DNA from: Rhizobium sp. CF122
GTDB taxonomy: Bacteria > Pseudomonadota > Alphaproteobacteria > Rhizobiales > Rhizobiaceae
DNA: 64,000 bases
Direction of reading: 5' to 3'
NCBI RefSeq assembly: GCF_000282035.1
Contig: NZ_AKKA01000071.1
Location: 124,001-188,000, forward strand
Under the pieces are notes generated by a model. That model was given only the letters and a program-made list of their open reading frames with translations. It did not search any database and had not been told where the DNA came from. Below, one piece after another: positions 44,098 to 54,511 of this stretch; position 1 is the stretch's first letter; each line of letters opens with the position of its first letter. Both the position numbers and the translations under genes were made by a program.

Positions 44098-44138
44098 GGG
44101 CCACGCCACCTCTCTCCAAGGCGTGGCCCTCTTTTTTT
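44098..44138 (+). terminator. second Rho-independent terminator
   Basis: A 10-bp stem GGGCCACGCC/GGCGTGGCCC with a 12-base loop, followed by TCTTTTTTT. It is about 230 bases after the first terminator, so an intervening small transcript is likely. Confidence 0.8.
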
Positions 44139-44218
44139 GTGGTCGCGCTGCGTCGTTGATGTGGCTCAAAGGACAGAAGGCCAAACGCCGTTACGCGCTG
44201 CTTGTCCAACTCCTCCGA

Positions 44219-44250
44219 GGCCGCGCCTCCTGTCCAGAGCGCGGCTTTTT
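44219..44250 (+). terminator. third terminator-like hairpin
   Basis: A 7-bp stem GCCGCGC/GCGCGGC with a 12-base loop and five T, ending just before the fixG promoter box. The transcript it would end (about 44140-44250) is unknown. Confidence 0.65.
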
Positions 44251-44268
44251 ATCGCGGATCGCCCGTTC

Positions 44269-44282
44269 TTGATCTGCGTCAA
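44269..44282 (+). promoter_or_regulatory. FNR/FixK box for fixGHIS
   Basis: TTGATCTGCGTCAA, 9 of 10 FNR positions. Predicted start site near 44317, 20 bases before fixG. Confidence 0.75.
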
Positions 44283-44336
44283 GGAAGGGTGGTCGCGAAG
44301 CTGCAAGAACGGGCAGGTAAAATTCGGACAAGCCCC

Positions 44337-45905
44337 ATGAACCTATATACAGCGCCAGATCCCGAGAACGTCGAACGGTTGAACGCCGAGCCCGTCAACG
44401 CCCGCCGAAACCGCGAGCCTCTCTACGCCGCCAGAAAAAAGGTGTTTCCCAAAAGGGCTGAAGGTCGATTTCGTCGGTTCAAATGGATCGTGATGCTGGT
44501 CACGCTTGGCATCTACTATCTTGCGCCGTGGATTCGCTGGGATCGTGGCCCCTATGCCCCCGATCAGGCCATTCTCGTCGACCTGTCATCACGCCGTTTC
44601 TTCTTCTTTTTCATCGAGATCTGGCCACAGGAATTCTACTACGTAGCCGGCCTGCTTGTGATGGCCGGTTTTGGCCTCTTCTTGGTGACTTCCGCAGTCG
44701 GACGCGCCTGGTGCGGGTACGCTTGTCCCCAGACGGTTTGGGTTGATTTGTTTTTGGTCGTTGAGCGCGCGATCGAAGGCGACCGCAACGCTAGAATGAA
44801 GCTCGACGCCGGGCCTTGGAGCTTCGACAAGATACGAAAGCGTGTCGTGAAGCACACGATCTGGATCGTCATTGGCGTTGCCACGGGCGGAGCCTGGATC
44901 TTCTATTTCGCAGATGCGCCCAGTCTCGCTTCTTCACTGTTCACCGGACAGGCCCCCGCCGTGGCTTACGCGACCGTCGCTATCCTCACGGCGACGACCT
45001 ACGTGCTTGGCGGCCTGATGCGCGAGCAGGTCTGCACCTACATGTGCCCCTGGCCCCGCATCCAGGGCGCCATGCTCGACGAGAACTCGTTGGTCGTAAC
45101 CTACAACGACTGGCGCGGTGAAACCCGCACGCGTCACGCCAAGAAGGCCCAGGCGAAAGGAATAGCCGTCGGAGACTGCGTGGATTGCAACGCCTGCGTG
45201 GCCGTCTGTCCCATGGGGATCGACATTCGAGATGGCCAGCAGATGGAGTGCATCACCTGCGCCCTTTGCATCGACGCGTGCGACGGAGTCATGGACAAAC
45301 TTGGCAAGCCTCGCGGACTGATCGCATATGCCACCCTTAGCGAGTATGCGAGCAACATGGCACTTGCGACCGACAACGGACGCACACAGGTCCAGCCCGC
45401 CAAGGTGCGGAATGCCGACGGCACGTTCGTGGAGGCGATCCGGCACTTCAACTGGCGCATCATCTTTCGTCCAAGAGTGGTGTTCTACGCGGCCGTCTGG
45501 TCGTTGATCGGCATTGCCATGCTCGTGCATCTGGCATTGCGGGACCGGCTCGAACTCAACGTCGTCCACGACCGCAACCCACAATATGTTCTGGAGAGCG
45601 ACGGCTCGATCCGAAATGGCTACACGCTCCGTATCCTGAACATGGTGCCGCAGCCCAGGCGAATACAGGTCAGCCTTTCCGGTCTCGAAGGGGCGACGAT
45701 GCGCATCCCCGAATTCGGAAGAGAGGATGCCCGCAGCTTCACTGTGGACGCTCAACCCGACGTTGCCACTTCGCTGAAAGTATTCGTTACCCGGAAGCAG
45801 ACCGGCGCCGCAGTCAACGAGTTCCTTTTCATCATCGAGGACGCCGACCATTCCGATCGGGCGACCTACCGCGCCGCGTTCAACGCCCCAGGAGACGTCA
45901 AATGA
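44337..45905 (+). CDS. fixG: FixG/CcoG membrane ferredoxin-like protein for cbb3 assembly
   Basis: A 522-residue membrane protein. Membrane segments frame CGYACPQTVW (about 125), and two 4Fe-4S motifs lie in GDCVDCNACVAVCPMGIDI and CITCALCIDACDGVMDKLG (about 280-325). A periplasmic immunoglobulin-like domain forms the C-terminus. CcoG is thought to reduce copper for insertion into the oxidase. The start is the ATG at 44337; the longer upstream frame would cross the promoter box and terminator. fixH overlaps its stop. Confidence 0.94.
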   Translation: MNLYTAPDPENVERLNAEPVNARRNREPLYAARKKVFPKRAEGRFRRFKWIVMLVTLGIYYLAPWIRWDRGPYAPDQAILVDLSSRRFFFFFIEIWPQEFYYVAGLLVMAGFGLFLVTSAVGRAWCGYACPQTVWVDLFLVVERAIEGDRNARMKLDAGPWSFDKIRKRVVKHTIWIVIGVATGGAWIFYFADAPSLASSLFTGQAPAVAYATVAILTATTYVLGGLMREQVCTYMCPWPRIQGAMLDENSLVVTYNDWRGETRTRHAKKAQAKGIAVGDCVDCNACVAVCPMGIDIRDGQQMECITCALCIDACDGVMDKLGKPRGLIAYATLSEYASNMALATDNGRTQVQPAKVRNADGTFVEAIRHFNWRIIFRPRVVFYAAVWSLIGIAMLVHLALRDRLELNVVHDRNPQYVLESDGSIRNGYTLRILNMVPQPRRIQVSLSGLEGATMRIPEFGREDARSFTVDAQPDVATSLKVFVTRKQTGAAVNEFLFIIEDADHSDRATYRAAFNAPGDVK

Positions 45906-46387
45906 CCACTCGCGCTCAAGGATTCACTGGCCGACACATGCTTTTCGTCACGTCCGCCTTCTTCGCGGTCGTCATTGGGGTCAACGTTACGATGGCCTGG
46001 TTCGCATCGTCGAGCTGGAGCGGTCTGGTGGTGGAGAACACTTACGTCGCCAGTCAGGAATTCAATCGCAAGGCCGAGGCCATGAAGGCGATGGCGGCAT
46101 CGGGCATCGTCGGTAAACTCTCCCTGAAGGACGACGTGATCCACTACGACATCCGTAACAAGGATCGCTCTCCTGCAGCGGTCGACGAGGTCACCGCGAA
46201 TTTCAAGCGCCCCGTCGGCGACCACGAGAACTTCCAGGTGCCGTTCAGCAAGGTGGGCGAAGGACGGTTCGAAGCCCGCCATCGTCTCGCGTCGGGCGAC
46301 TGGATAGTTGAAGTGATCTCCCGCAAAGGCGACGCCATCGTCATGCATGAAGCCGCTCGCATCGACACCGCGGGGTTCGGCCAATGA
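45902..46387 (+). CDS. fixH: FixH, cbb3 oxidase assembly protein
   Basis: A 161-residue protein with one N-terminal membrane segment (about 13-35) and a periplasmic domain (SSWSGLVVENTYVASQEFNR, then RFEARHRLASGDWIVEVIS), typical of FixH/CcoH. It overlaps fixG and fixI by 4 bases each. Confidence 0.93.
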   Translation: MTTRAQGFTGRHMLFVTSAFFAVVIGVNVTMAWFASSSWSGLVVENTYVASQEFNRKAEAMKAMAASGIVGKLSLKDDVIHYDIRNKDRSPAAVDEVTANFKRPVGDHENFQVPFSKVGEGRFEARHRLASGDWIVEVISRKGDAIVMHEAARIDTAGFGQ

Positions 46388-48660
46388 CATGCTGCGACAT
46401 GAATACCGAGAGCGTACTTGCAATGAGCGCGACAGCGTTCAGCGCCGAGGAGATCGCGCTTGCAAGCCACCCGCTGGGGGACGGCCTTCGCCAGCTCGAC
46501 CTAAGCGTCCCCGACGTCCATTGCGGTGGGTGTATTTCGACCATCGAGAGGGCGCTGTGCGCACTTCCCTATGTTGCAAAGGCAAGGGTAAATCTCACGT
46601 CGCGGCGAGTGACGTGCATATACCGCCAAGAGTTTGAAAAGCGCACCACAGATCCGACTGGAATTATCTCTGCAATCAACGCAGCCGGATATCGGGCGCA
46701 CCTTTTCACTCCGATCGCCTCGGAAAACGACACAACAAGGAATCAACTCCTGCTTGCCGTCGGAGTATCCGGCTTTGCAGCCACGAACATCATGCTGTTA
46801 TCGGTTTCGGTGTGGTCGGGAGCCGACGCCGCGACGCGTGACATGTTCCATTGGATCTCCGCGTTGATCGCGGCCCCCGCCTTGGTCTATGCCGGGCGCT
46901 TTTTCTTCCGGTCGGCATGGAACGCGCTCAAGCACGGCCGGACCAACATGGACGTGCCTATTTCCTTGGCGGTCACGCTCTCGTACGCGGTTTCCCTATG
47001 GGAGACCATGCACCACGGCGAGCACGCGTGGTTCGACGCATCGGTTTCGCTGCTGTTCTTTCTTCTTATAGGAAGAACCCTCGATCACGTGATGCGCGAG
47101 AAGGCTCGCGCGGCAATCAACGGCCTGGCAAGACTGGCTCCGCGCGGAGCGCTGCTGCTGATTAGCGACGGATCACGGCGTTACGTTGCAATTGAGGATA
47201 TAGCCGTTGGTGATGAAATCGCGATCGCGGCCGGGGAGCGCATTCCGGTTGACGGAATGATCGTCAGCGGAGAAAGCGACATTGATCTTTCGATCGTTAC
47301 CGGCGAAAGCAGTCCCGTGGCCGTCGCCGGCGGGAGCCAGGTTAGCTCAGGAGCTATGAACCTGACCGGCTCGCTTGTCGTGCGGGCGACAAAACTTGCG
47401 AAGAACTCCCTTCTCGCAGAAATCATCAATCTGATGGAAGCGGCCGAAGGCGGCCGCGCTCGCTACCGTCGGATCGCCGACCGGGCCGCATCCCTTTACT
47501 CGCCGGCAGTCCACCTTCTAGCGCTTGTCTCGTTTCTCGCGTGGGGCTTTTTTGGAGGCGACTGGACGCATGCGATGTTGGTGGCGGTGGCCGTTCTCAT
47601 CATCACCTGCCCATGCGCGCTCGGCCTCGCAGTCCCCGTTGTACAGGTCGTTGCTGCGGGCGAACTCTTCCGAAGAGGGGTCATGGTGAAGGATGGCTCT
47701 GCGCTGGAACGACTGGCAGAGGTCGACACGGTTGCCTTCGACAAGACGGGCACGCTGACCATTGGCGTGCCACGGCTTGTAACGACCACAGCCTCGGACG
47801 AAACGTTGATAGCGAAAGCCAAGGGCTTGGCAGTGCATTCGCGCCATCCACTGTCGCAGGCCTTAGCGCGAAGCGGGGGGCCGGCTCCCATACCGTTCGA
47901 TCGCGTGAGCGAGATTCCTGGAGGCGGGCTTCAGGCTTCTCGCGGAGACGAGACCTATAGACTGGGCAACGCGGCGTTCGCAGACGCCATCTCCGCATCC
48001 TCAAGCGATGACAGCCCCTTCTCCGAGGTCGTGCTGTCGAGAAATGGCGAAGTTCGGGCCCGCTTCTTCTTCGAGGACACGCTTCGACCGGGCGCCAGAG
48101 AAGCCGTGGATGAGCTCAAGGCGCGCGGATATGAAACGGTGATCATCTCGGGCGACCGCCAGAGCGTGGTCGACAATACGGCTCTCGTGCTGGGTCTTGA
48201 CAAGGCCCTGGGCGCTCTTGCGCCACAGCACAAGGTTGAGGAATGCCAACGGTTCAGCGCCGATGGCCACCAAGTTTTGATGGTTGGCGACGGCATCAAC
48301 GACGCCCCGGCGCTTGCTGCAGCCCACGTTTCGATGGCTCCCGCCACGGCGTCCGACATCGGTCGCCAGGCCGCCGATCTGGTATTCTTCAACGAGCGGC
48401 TGGAGGTCGTGCCGCAGGCTATCGCGGTCGCGAAACAAGCTGCGAGGCTCATCCGTCAGAACTTCGCGCTCGCGATTGGCTACAACGTGTTGGCGGTTCC
48501 GATCGCGATCGCAGGATATGCAACTCCGCTGATCGCAGCAGTGGCAATGTCCACCTCCTCGATCATCGTCGTCACGAACGCTCTACGGCTGAACACACGC
48601 GGCATGCGCCAGCGTCGAGAACGAACAATGACCGCGACTAGAGAGGTCAACGCAGCATGA
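46384..48660 (+). CDS. fixI: FixI, P-type copper-transporting ATPase for cbb3 assembly
   Basis: A 758-residue P1B ATPase. An N-terminal metal-binding domain has CGGC (in DVHCGGCISTIERAL, about 45). The membrane CPC motif is in ITCPCALGLAVP (about 418), the phosphorylation motif is DKTGTLT (about 455), and GDGINDAPAL is near 640. It exports copper to the periplasmic side for oxidase maturation. It overlaps fixH and fixS. Confidence 0.96.
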   Translation: MTCCDMNTESVLAMSATAFSAEEIALASHPLGDGLRQLDLSVPDVHCGGCISTIERALCALPYVAKARVNLTSRRVTCIYRQEFEKRTTDPTGIISAINAAGYRAHLFTPIASENDTTRNQLLLAVGVSGFAATNIMLLSVSVWSGADAATRDMFHWISALIAAPALVYAGRFFFRSAWNALKHGRTNMDVPISLAVTLSYAVSLWETMHHGEHAWFDASVSLLFFLLIGRTLDHVMREKARAAINGLARLAPRGALLLISDGSRRYVAIEDIAVGDEIAIAAGERIPVDGMIVSGESDIDLSIVTGESSPVAVAGGSQVSSGAMNLTGSLVVRATKLAKNSLLAEIINLMEAAEGGRARYRRIADRAASLYSPAVHLLALVSFLAWGFFGGDWTHAMLVAVAVLIITCPCALGLAVPVVQVVAAGELFRRGVMVKDGSALERLAEVDTVAFDKTGTLTIGVPRLVTTTASDETLIAKAKGLAVHSRHPLSQALARSGGPAPIPFDRVSEIPGGGLQASRGDETYRLGNAAFADAISASSSDDSPFSEVVLSRNGEVRARFFFEDTLRPGAREAVDELKARGYETVIISGDRQSVVDNTALVLGLDKALGALAPQHKVEECQRFSADGHQVLMVGDGINDAPALAAAHVSMAPATASDIGRQAADLVFFNERLEVVPQAIAVAKQAARLIRQNFALAIGYNVLAVPIAIAGYATPLIAAVAMSTSSIIVVTNALRLNTRGMRQRRERTMTATREVNAA

Positions 48661-48812
48661 ACATGTTGATCTACCTGATCCCGATCGCGCTGTTTATGGG
48701 CGGTATGGGGCTCCTTGCCTTCCTTTGGTCGCTTAAAAGCGGCCAGTACGAGGACCTTCAGGGCGCCGCCTGGCGTGTGCTCGCGGACGATGAAAACGAA
48801 CCGACACCGTAA
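48657..48812 (+). CDS. fixS: FixS, small cbb3 assembly protein
   Basis: A 51-residue protein, MNMLIYLIPIALFMGGMGLL then AFLWSLKSGQYEDLQGAAWR and a short acidic tail. One membrane segment and the motif WSLKSGQYEDLQGAAWR are characteristic of FixS/CcoS. Its ATG overlaps the fixI stop by 4 bases. Confidence 0.96.
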   Translation: MNMLIYLIPIALFMGGMGLLAFLWSLKSGQYEDLQGAAWRVLADDENEPTP

Positions 48813-48841
48813 CGGTTGCCTCAGGCACGAAAGGAAGGACG

Positions 48842-49507
48842 ATGCTTGCAAGAAATCCCGTGCTTCTGCGATCCGAGCTGCTCGCAGGGTTGGATCGAGA
48901 AACTGTGGAGACGCTATCGGCCCTGGCCGAAGCGCGAACATTCTCTCCTCACGAACGAATCGTCGAAGAGGGGCAGAAAGCTCGGTTCATTTTCTGTATC
49001 GCCAGCGGGCTCGTGCGCCTTACAAAGAAGGAATCGGCTGGCCGCGAAGCTGACGTCTGCATCTGCGAACCCGGTGACATCTTCGCGGAATACCTCGTTG
49101 CCGGCGGGGCCACCTATGCACATGGTGCCTGGGCGGCGGAGTTTACGGAAATTGTGATGTTCGATCTCAAGCAGTTGCGGTCACTCGCGGAGCAGCATCA
49201 CGGTATTCAACGAAACATTATGCACATAATGGCGAGACATTTTCTGGGCGCACTCGACTGCATTGCGGGAGATCGGCTTCATACGGCAGCCCGGAGGGTA
49301 GCCAACTACCTCATCGCCCGATGCCCACCTTCCGTTTCTCGTGTCACATTGCGTCTACCCTATCAAAAACGAATACTTGCGGGAAAGCTGGGTCTGGCCC
49401 CCGAAGCCCTCTCGCGTGCGTTTGCCGCCCTGGCACCGTTGGGCGTCGCCGTCAAAGGCAAAAACATCTCCATCGAGAGCGTGAGCCTTTTGAAAGAGGC
49501 CTGCTAG
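48842..49507 (+). CDS. Crp/Fnr-family regulator, possibly StoRd-like
   Basis: A 221-residue protein. The sensory barrel is seen in VEEGQKARFIFCIASGLVRL and CEPGDIFAEYLVAGG; the C-terminal helix-turn-helix is LPYQKRILAGKLGLAPEALS. It lacks an FNR-type N-terminal cysteine cluster and its recognition helix differs from FixK. Position after fixGHIS and before an OmpR-type regulator recalls StoRd, a negative Fnr-type regulator of the fix genes in Rhizobium etli; this is from memory. It has AAGGAAGG before its ATG and follows fixS by 29 bases. Confidence 0.8.
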   Translation: MLARNPVLLRSELLAGLDRETVETLSALAEARTFSPHERIVEEGQKARFIFCIASGLVRLTKKESAGREADVCICEPGDIFAEYLVAGGATYAHGAWAAEFTEIVMFDLKQLRSLAEQHHGIQRNIMHIMARHFLGALDCIAGDRLHTAARRVANYLIARCPPSVSRVTLRLPYQKRILAGKLGLAPEALSRAFAALAPLGVAVKGKNISIESVSLLKEAC

Positions 49508-49631
49508 AGACCGAATGCCAGCCGCCACTGAGTTTTATCCGCGACATCGGATTTACAATCCTGCCTGTGGCGTTGGCTAAAATCCTGCGTTATTTCTCCG
49601 TTGCAAGTTCGCAGCGGGACAATTGAGCGAA

Positions 49632-50357
49632 ATGGAATCCGATCGCATTCTAGTAGTCGATGATGACGCCCGGATCAGGCAGATGCTGATCCGTTACTTC
49701 GAGGACAACGGCTACCGAGTGCATGCCGTGAGCAACGGCTCTGCCATGCGCGCGGAACTGGCGAAGGCAACATACGCCGCCGTCTTCCTCGATCTCGTGC
49801 TTCCGAATGGAGAGAACGGCCTGGAGCTCTTGAGGGAGCTTCGCAATACGTCCGACGTGCCAGTGCTTATGCTGACGGGCCAAGACGACGTCACGGACAA
49901 GGTTGTCGGACTGGAGGTGGGCGCCGACGACTACATAGCCAAGCCGTTTCATCTGCGCGAACTTCTTGCACGCTTACGGACCGTCTTGCGTAGACGCGCA
50001 TCGACGACGCTGCCGTCGCGCGCTTTCGCCCATGAAGAGGAAAGCCTCGTCTTCGACGGGTGGCGATTGGACCTCGCTCGCAGACGGCTCACTGCCCCAA
50101 GCGGCGGCGACGTGCCTCTCACCACGGGGGAGTTCGACATGCTTCTGGTGTTCGTCCGCAATGCCGGCCGCGTATTGTCACGAGAGACGCTCATGGACCA
50201 GACAAGAAACCGAAACCTGGAAGCCTTCGACAGGGCGATCGATGCCCAGATCGTACGATTGCGGAAGAAGATCGAGGTCGACCCGAAGGCGCCTGCACTC
50301 ATCCAGTCGGTCCGTGGGGTTGGATATGTGTTCACGGGTCAACTAAGTCGTCCCTAA
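49632..50357 (+). CDS. OmpR-family response regulator, candidate FxkR
   Basis: A 241-residue two-domain regulator. The receiver has the acidic pair in VVDDDARIRQM, the phosphorylated Asp in AVFLDLVLPNG (about 54) and Lys in IAKPFHLRELL (about 103). The C-terminal winged helix has LTTGEFDMLLVFVRNAGRVL and IQSVRGVGYVF. Located in a fix cluster with hybrid FixL and a K-box-like repeat before fixK, it is a good candidate for FxkR, the partner of hFixL. An in-frame TTG at 49623 would add three residues; the ribosome site is weak either way. Confidence 0.85.
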   Translation: MESDRILVVDDDARIRQMLIRYFEDNGYRVHAVSNGSAMRAELAKATYAAVFLDLVLPNGENGLELLRELRNTSDVPVLMLTGQDDVTDKVVGLEVGADDYIAKPFHLRELLARLRTVLRRRASTTLPSRAFAHEEESLVFDGWRLDLARRRLTAPSGGDVPLTTGEFDMLLVFVRNAGRVLSRETLMDQTRNRNLEAFDRAIDAQIVRLRKKIEVDPKAPALIQSVRGVGYVFTGQLSRP

Positions 50358-50371
50358 TTGATCCGCATCAA
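50358..50371 (+). promoter_or_regulatory. perfect FNR/FixK box for ccmIEFH
   Basis: TTGATCCGCATCAA fits the consensus exactly, just after the OmpR-type gene stop. Predicted start site near 50406, 20 bases before ccmI. Confidence 0.8.
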
Positions 50372-50425
50372 TGTGCGGGTGATGAACTCCGCTAGTCTTC
50401 GGGCGCACACAGGCGTCTAAAGACA

Positions 50426-51541
50426 ATGGCTATTTGGATTCTCTTCGCGGTCATCACGACCGCCACAACAGCAGCACTTCTTCATCCGCTGGCGTCCAAC
50501 GGTCGCTCCCGGCGTCCAAGCCAATCGCAAATGGCATCCACTGTTTATCGCAACCAGCTTCTCGAACTCGAAGAGGAAATGGAAGCCGGGCAGATTGCGC
50601 CAGGCGAATATGAACTCGCCCGCGCCGAAACCGCTCGCCGTCTTCTCAGAGCCAAGGACAAGGCACCAGAGCAGTCATTGCATCCGCGAAGCCATCTATG
50701 GCTCAGGTTCTGCGTCGTATCGTTGCTTCCGCTTTTGAGCATCGGCATGTACGTCGCCGTTGGTTCGCCGGAGCTACCCTCCCAGCCGCTGCAGGCTCGC
50801 CTGAGGAACCCCGGCCAGGATATTGCGATCCTCGTTCAAAAGACTGAGCAACACCTCGCTCAGGACCCCGCCGACGGTCGCGGCTGGGATGTCATCGCCC
50901 CGGTTCTACTGAAGATGGGCCGAGCGGGCGATGCAGAGAACGCCTACCGCAACGCCGTTCGGATTCTGGGTCCAGGCATTCCACGTCTGGACGGTCTCGC
51001 AGAGACTTTAATGGCGCAGTCGGGAGGCGCGGTGACCGGACAAGCGCAAGCTGTACTGGACCAGATACTCGAACTTGAGCCTGGAAATCCGCGGGCGCGG
51101 TTCTACCTTGCGCTGTCGCTGGAGCAGGCGGGAGACAAAGTCGGCGCGCGACAGGCGTTCGAAGCGCTTGCTGCCACCTCGCCAGTGACAGCTCCTTGGA
51201 TGCCGCTTGTAAGGGAACACATCGCCGCAAACGGCGGCCCGCATATCGAAGGACCTGGGAAGACCGACACGGCAGCGGCCGGGTCGATGCAGCCTGACCA
51301 AGAACCCGAGATGATCCGGAGAATGGTCGACAGTTTGGACGCGAAGCTGACCGCCGACCCAAACAATCTCGACGGTTGGTTGAAGCTGATCAGATCCTAC
51401 GCGGTGCTCAAAGACGACGGACAGGCGCTGGCGGCGCTCAGGCGAGGACTGACGACGTTTCCTGCCGACAGCGACAAGGGCGGCCAGCTCGTATCGCTTG
51501 GGCGAGAACTTGGCATTTCTATGGAAGGAACGACGAGATGA
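50426..51541 (+). CDS. ccmI: CcmI/CycH, cytochrome c maturation protein
   Basis: A 371-residue protein with two membrane segments (about 3-20 and 92-110), a short cytoplasmic loop ([20 protein letters not shown]) typical of CcmI, and a periplasmic part with TPR-like repeats ([60 protein letters not shown]). It holds apocytochromes for heme ligation. ccmE starts within its stop. Confidence 0.93.
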   Translation: MAIWILFAVITTATTAALLHPLASNGRSRRPSQSQMASTVYRNQLLELEEEMEAGQIAPGEYELARAETARRLLRAKDKAPEQSLHPRSHLWLRFCVVSLLPLLSIGMYVAVGSPELPSQPLQARLRNPGQDIAILVQKTEQHLAQDPADGRGWDVIAPVLLKMGRAGDAENAYRNAVRILGPGIPRLDGLAETLMAQSGGAVTGQAQAVLDQILELEPGNPRARFYLALSLEQAGDKVGARQAFEALAATSPVTAPWMPLVREHIAANGGPHIEGPGKTDTAAAGSMQPDQEPEMIRRMVDSLDAKLTADPNNLDGWLKLIRSYAVLKDDGQALAALRRGLTTFPADSDKGGQLVSLGRELGISMEGTTR

Positions 51542-51990
51542 CACGCAAGCAAAAACGCCTTGCGGTCATTGGTGGCGGCATGAGTTTCATAGTTGCCGCG
51601 GTGCTGCTTGTCATGTTCGCCTTCAGCCAGTCGGTCGCCTACTTCTACATGCCGTCCGACCTCGCGAAAAATGATCTTCAGCCCGCAACGCGCATCCGCC
51701 TTGGCGGCCTCGTTAGCGAAGGCAGCATCGTGCGTGGCGCCGGTTCGACGGTGCAGTTTGCCGTCACCGACCCGGCCGGCGGCGTCATCAAGGTTCGATA
51801 TGCGGGAATCCTGCCCGACCTCTTTCGGGAAGGTCAGGGCGTCGTGACGGAGGGCCGTTTTGCAACCGGAAGCGATGTCTTCAGCGCGGATACGGTCCTT
51901 GCCAAGCACGACGAGAAGTACATGCCGAAGGATGTGGCCGATGGGCTGAAAGAGCAGGGACTTTGGCAGCATGCGGGAGCCGCGCAATGA
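51538..51990 (+). CDS. ccmE: CcmE/CycJ heme chaperone
   Basis: A 150-residue periplasmic protein anchored by one N-terminal segment (about 8-30). The covalent heme-binding His is in [14 protein letters not shown] (about 122). [14 protein letters not shown] and [10 protein letters not shown] are conserved. The start is the ATG in the ATGA overlap with ccmI; a longer frame upstream is the shadow of ccmI. Confidence 0.95.
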   Translation: MTRKQKRLAVIGGGMSFIVAAVLLVMFAFSQSVAYFYMPSDLAKNDLQPATRIRLGGLVSEGSIVRGAGSTVQFAVTDPAGGVIKVRYAGILPDLFREGQGVVTEGRFATGSDVFSADTVLAKHDEKYMPKDVADGLKEQGLWQHAGAAQ

Positions 51991-53984
51991 TCATCGAGAT
52001 CGGTCACTACGCACTCGTGCTTGCACTGGCGACGGCCATCGTTGTCTCCGTCGTCCCTGCGATCGGTGCGCGCCGCCTTGACCATCAGATGATGGAGGTG
52101 GCTCCGCTCGGGTCCGTGATATTCTTCTTGTTGGTGGCTTTCTCTTTTGGCGTCCTGACCTATGCCCACGTTGTTTCGGACTTCTCGGTCGAGAACGTGT
52201 GGGAGAACTCGCACTCCCTCGTGCCGTTGATCTACAAATACTCCGGTGTCTGGGGCAATCACGAGGGATCGATGATGCTCTGGCTCATGATCCTGTCGCT
52301 GTTCACCGCGTTCGTTGCCGTCTTTGGCCGCAATCTTCCGCAGACGTTGAAGGCGAATGTACTGTCCGTACAGGCATGGATCTCGGTCACATTCATTCTT
52401 TTCATTCTGCTGACGTCGAATCCATTCGCGCGTCTTGATCCTGCGCCAGCCGAGGGCAAGGATCTCAATCCCGTCCTGCAGGACGTCGGACTCGCGATCC
52501 ACCCGCCGTTGCTCTATCTCGGCTACGTCGGTTTCTCCGTCTGCTTCTCCTTTGCCATCGCCGCGCTTATCGAGGGTCGCATCGACGCCGCCTGGGCGCG
52601 CTGGGTCCGGCCGTGGACGCTTGCCGCCTGGACCTTCCTGACGCTCGGCATCGCCATGGGTTCTTACTGGGCGTACTACGAGCTCGGGTGGGGCGGCTGG
52701 TGGTTCTGGGATCCGGTCGAGAATTCGTCCCTCATGCCGTGGCTTGCCGGCACCGCGCTCCTTCATTCCGCACTGGTGATGGAGAAACGCGAGGCGCTGA
52801 AGATATGGACGGTGCTTCTTGCCATCCTCACCTTCTCCCTGTCGCTAATGGGAACCTTCCTTGTGCGGTCCGGAGTGCTGACCTCGGTTCACGCGTTTGC
52901 AAGCGATCCTTCCCGTGGCATCTTCATCCTTTGTATCCTGATGGTTTTTATCGGTGGCTCGCTGTCGCTGTTCGCCTACCGTGCACCCACGCTTAGCGCC
53001 GGGGGATTGTTTGCGCCGATATCACGTGAGGGTTCTCTGGTACTGAACAATCTTATCCTCACCGTCGCCTGCGGAACGGTGCTGACGGGAACCCTTTATC
53101 CCCTGCTGCTGGAGACGATCACAGGCGACAAGATTTCCGTCGGCGCACCGTTCTTCAACCTGACGTTCGGATCGCTGATGATCCCGCTGTTAATTATCGT
53201 CCCGTTTGGACCCCTTCTGGCGTGGAAGCGCGGGGATCTCCTGGGGGCAATGCAACGCTTGTACCTTGTCGCCGCCATTTCGTTCGCCGCCGCCTTGGCC
53301 GTCTTCTATGCGTACCACGGCGGGCCGGTACTTTCGATCTTCGGACTCGCGGCGGGCCTCTATCTGGTGCTGGGGGCGCTCACCGAGCTTTGGTACCGCG
53401 CGGGCGTAGGCAACGTCCCCAACCGGGTGGCATGGCGCCGGCTCTCCGGGCTGCCTCGTTCAGCATTCGGCACTGCTCTCGCCCACGCCGGGCTTGGGCT
53501 GACCGTCCTCGGCATCGTTGCCGTCACGACGTTCGAAACCGAGCGCGTGGCACAGATGAAACCCGGCGAAACGATCGATGCTGGGGGATACTCGATTAGG
53601 TTCGATGGGATGAGGCCCGAAAGGGGGCAGAACTACAAAGAAGATCGCGGGCACTTCATCATAAGCCGTGGTGGCGTCAGCGTTGGCGAGACGTGGTCGG
53701 CGAAACGCGTCTACGATGCGCGACAGATGCCCACGACCGAAGCGGGCATCCTGACATTCGGGTCCAGCCAGCTCTACCTCTCTCTTGGCGATCCGACCAA
53801 CGACGGTGGCATTGTCGTGCGGGTCTGGTGGAAACCGCTCATCACGCTCATCTGGGGTGGCGCCCTGGTCATGGCCGCCGGAGGCTTCGTTTCTCTTAGT
53901 GACCGCCGGCTCCGCATCGGAGCGCCAAGTCGGAAAGCAAAGCCCTCGAGGAGCCTCACGTCAATTGCGGAGCTTGCGGAATGA
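51987..53984 (+). CDS. ccmF: CcmF/CycK heme lyase subunit
   Basis: A 665-residue protein with about fifteen membrane segments. The tryptophan-rich heme-handling motif is [19 protein letters not shown] (about 235-253); [18 protein letters not shown] and [14 protein letters not shown] are also typical. It ligates heme from CcmE to apocytochromes. It overlaps ccmE and ccmH by 4 bases. Confidence 0.97.
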   Translation: MIIEIGHYALVLALATAIVVSVVPAIGARRLDHQMMEVAPLGSVIFFLLVAFSFGVLTYAHVVSDFSVENVWENSHSLVPLIYKYSGVWGNHEGSMMLWLMILSLFTAFVAVFGRNLPQTLKANVLSVQAWISVTFILFILLTSNPFARLDPAPAEGKDLNPVLQDVGLAIHPPLLYLGYVGFSVCFSFAIAALIEGRIDAAWARWVRPWTLAAWTFLTLGIAMGSYWAYYELGWGGWWFWDPVENSSLMPWLAGTALLHSALVMEKREALKIWTVLLAILTFSLSLMGTFLVRSGVLTSVHAFASDPSRGIFILCILMVFIGGSLSLFAYRAPTLSAGGLFAPISREGSLVLNNLILTVACGTVLTGTLYPLLLETITGDKISVGAPFFNLTFGSLMIPLLIIVPFGPLLAWKRGDLLGAMQRLYLVAAISFAAALAVFYAYHGGPVLSIFGLAAGLYLVLGALTELWYRAGVGNVPNRVAWRRLSGLPRSAFGTALAHAGLGLTVLGIVAVTTFETERVAQMKPGETIDAGGYSIRFDGMRPERGQNYKEDRGHFIISRGGVSVGETWSAKRVYDARQMPTTEAGILTFGSSQLYLSLGDPTNDGGIVVRVWWKPLITLIWGGALVMAAGGFVSLSDRRLRIGAPSRKAKPSRSLTSIAELAE

Positions 53985-54466
53985 TGCGACGTGTCGTCCT
54001 CGCGCTGCTGTTCCTTCTCTCAAGCCTGCCCGCCTTCGCGGTGAACCCGGACGAGATGCTCGCGGATCCCGTCTTGGAGGCGCGGGCTCGGGCGATCTCT
54101 TGCGAGTTGCGCTGCATGGTCTGCCAGAACCAGTCGATCGATGAATCCAACGCGGAGCTCGCCAAAGACCTGCGGCTTCTCGTTCGCGAACGCATCGCTG
54201 CTGGGGATTCCGATCGGGACGTGGTCGACTACTTGGTGTCGCGATACGGTGAATTCGTCCTGCTAAAGCCGCGCGTCAACGCGCGAACGATCCTCCTATG
54301 GGCAGCGCCCCTGTTGCTTGCCGGGGTCGCTTCCGGAGTCCTTGTAGCCGTTGCAAGGGGGACGAGGCGTCGGACCGTAGCCGCGCTCAGCGATCAGGAG
54401 AACGCCGAGCTTCAGCACTTGCTCGCATCGAAGTTTGACGGAAATCAAAGCAAGGCCGATGCCTAG
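53981..54466 (+). CDS. ccmH: CcmH/CycL thiol-disulfide component of heme lyase
   Basis: A 161-residue periplasmic protein with a signal peptide ending [10 protein letters not shown], the redox motif [11 protein letters not shown] (about 43-53), and one membrane segment near 104-125. It reduces the CXXCH cysteines of apocytochromes. Last gene of ccmIEFH. Confidence 0.95.
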   Translation: MMRRVVLALLFLLSSLPAFAVNPDEMLADPVLEARARAISCELRCMVCQNQSIDESNAELAKDLRLLVRERIAAGDSDRDVVDYLVSRYGEFVLLKPRVNARTILLWAAPLLLAGVASGVLVAVARGTRRRTVAALSDQENAELQHLLASKFDGNQSKADA

Positions 54467-54511
54467 CCATTACCTTGGTCGATGCATAACCACGACAGTG
54501 AGGGCAGGACC

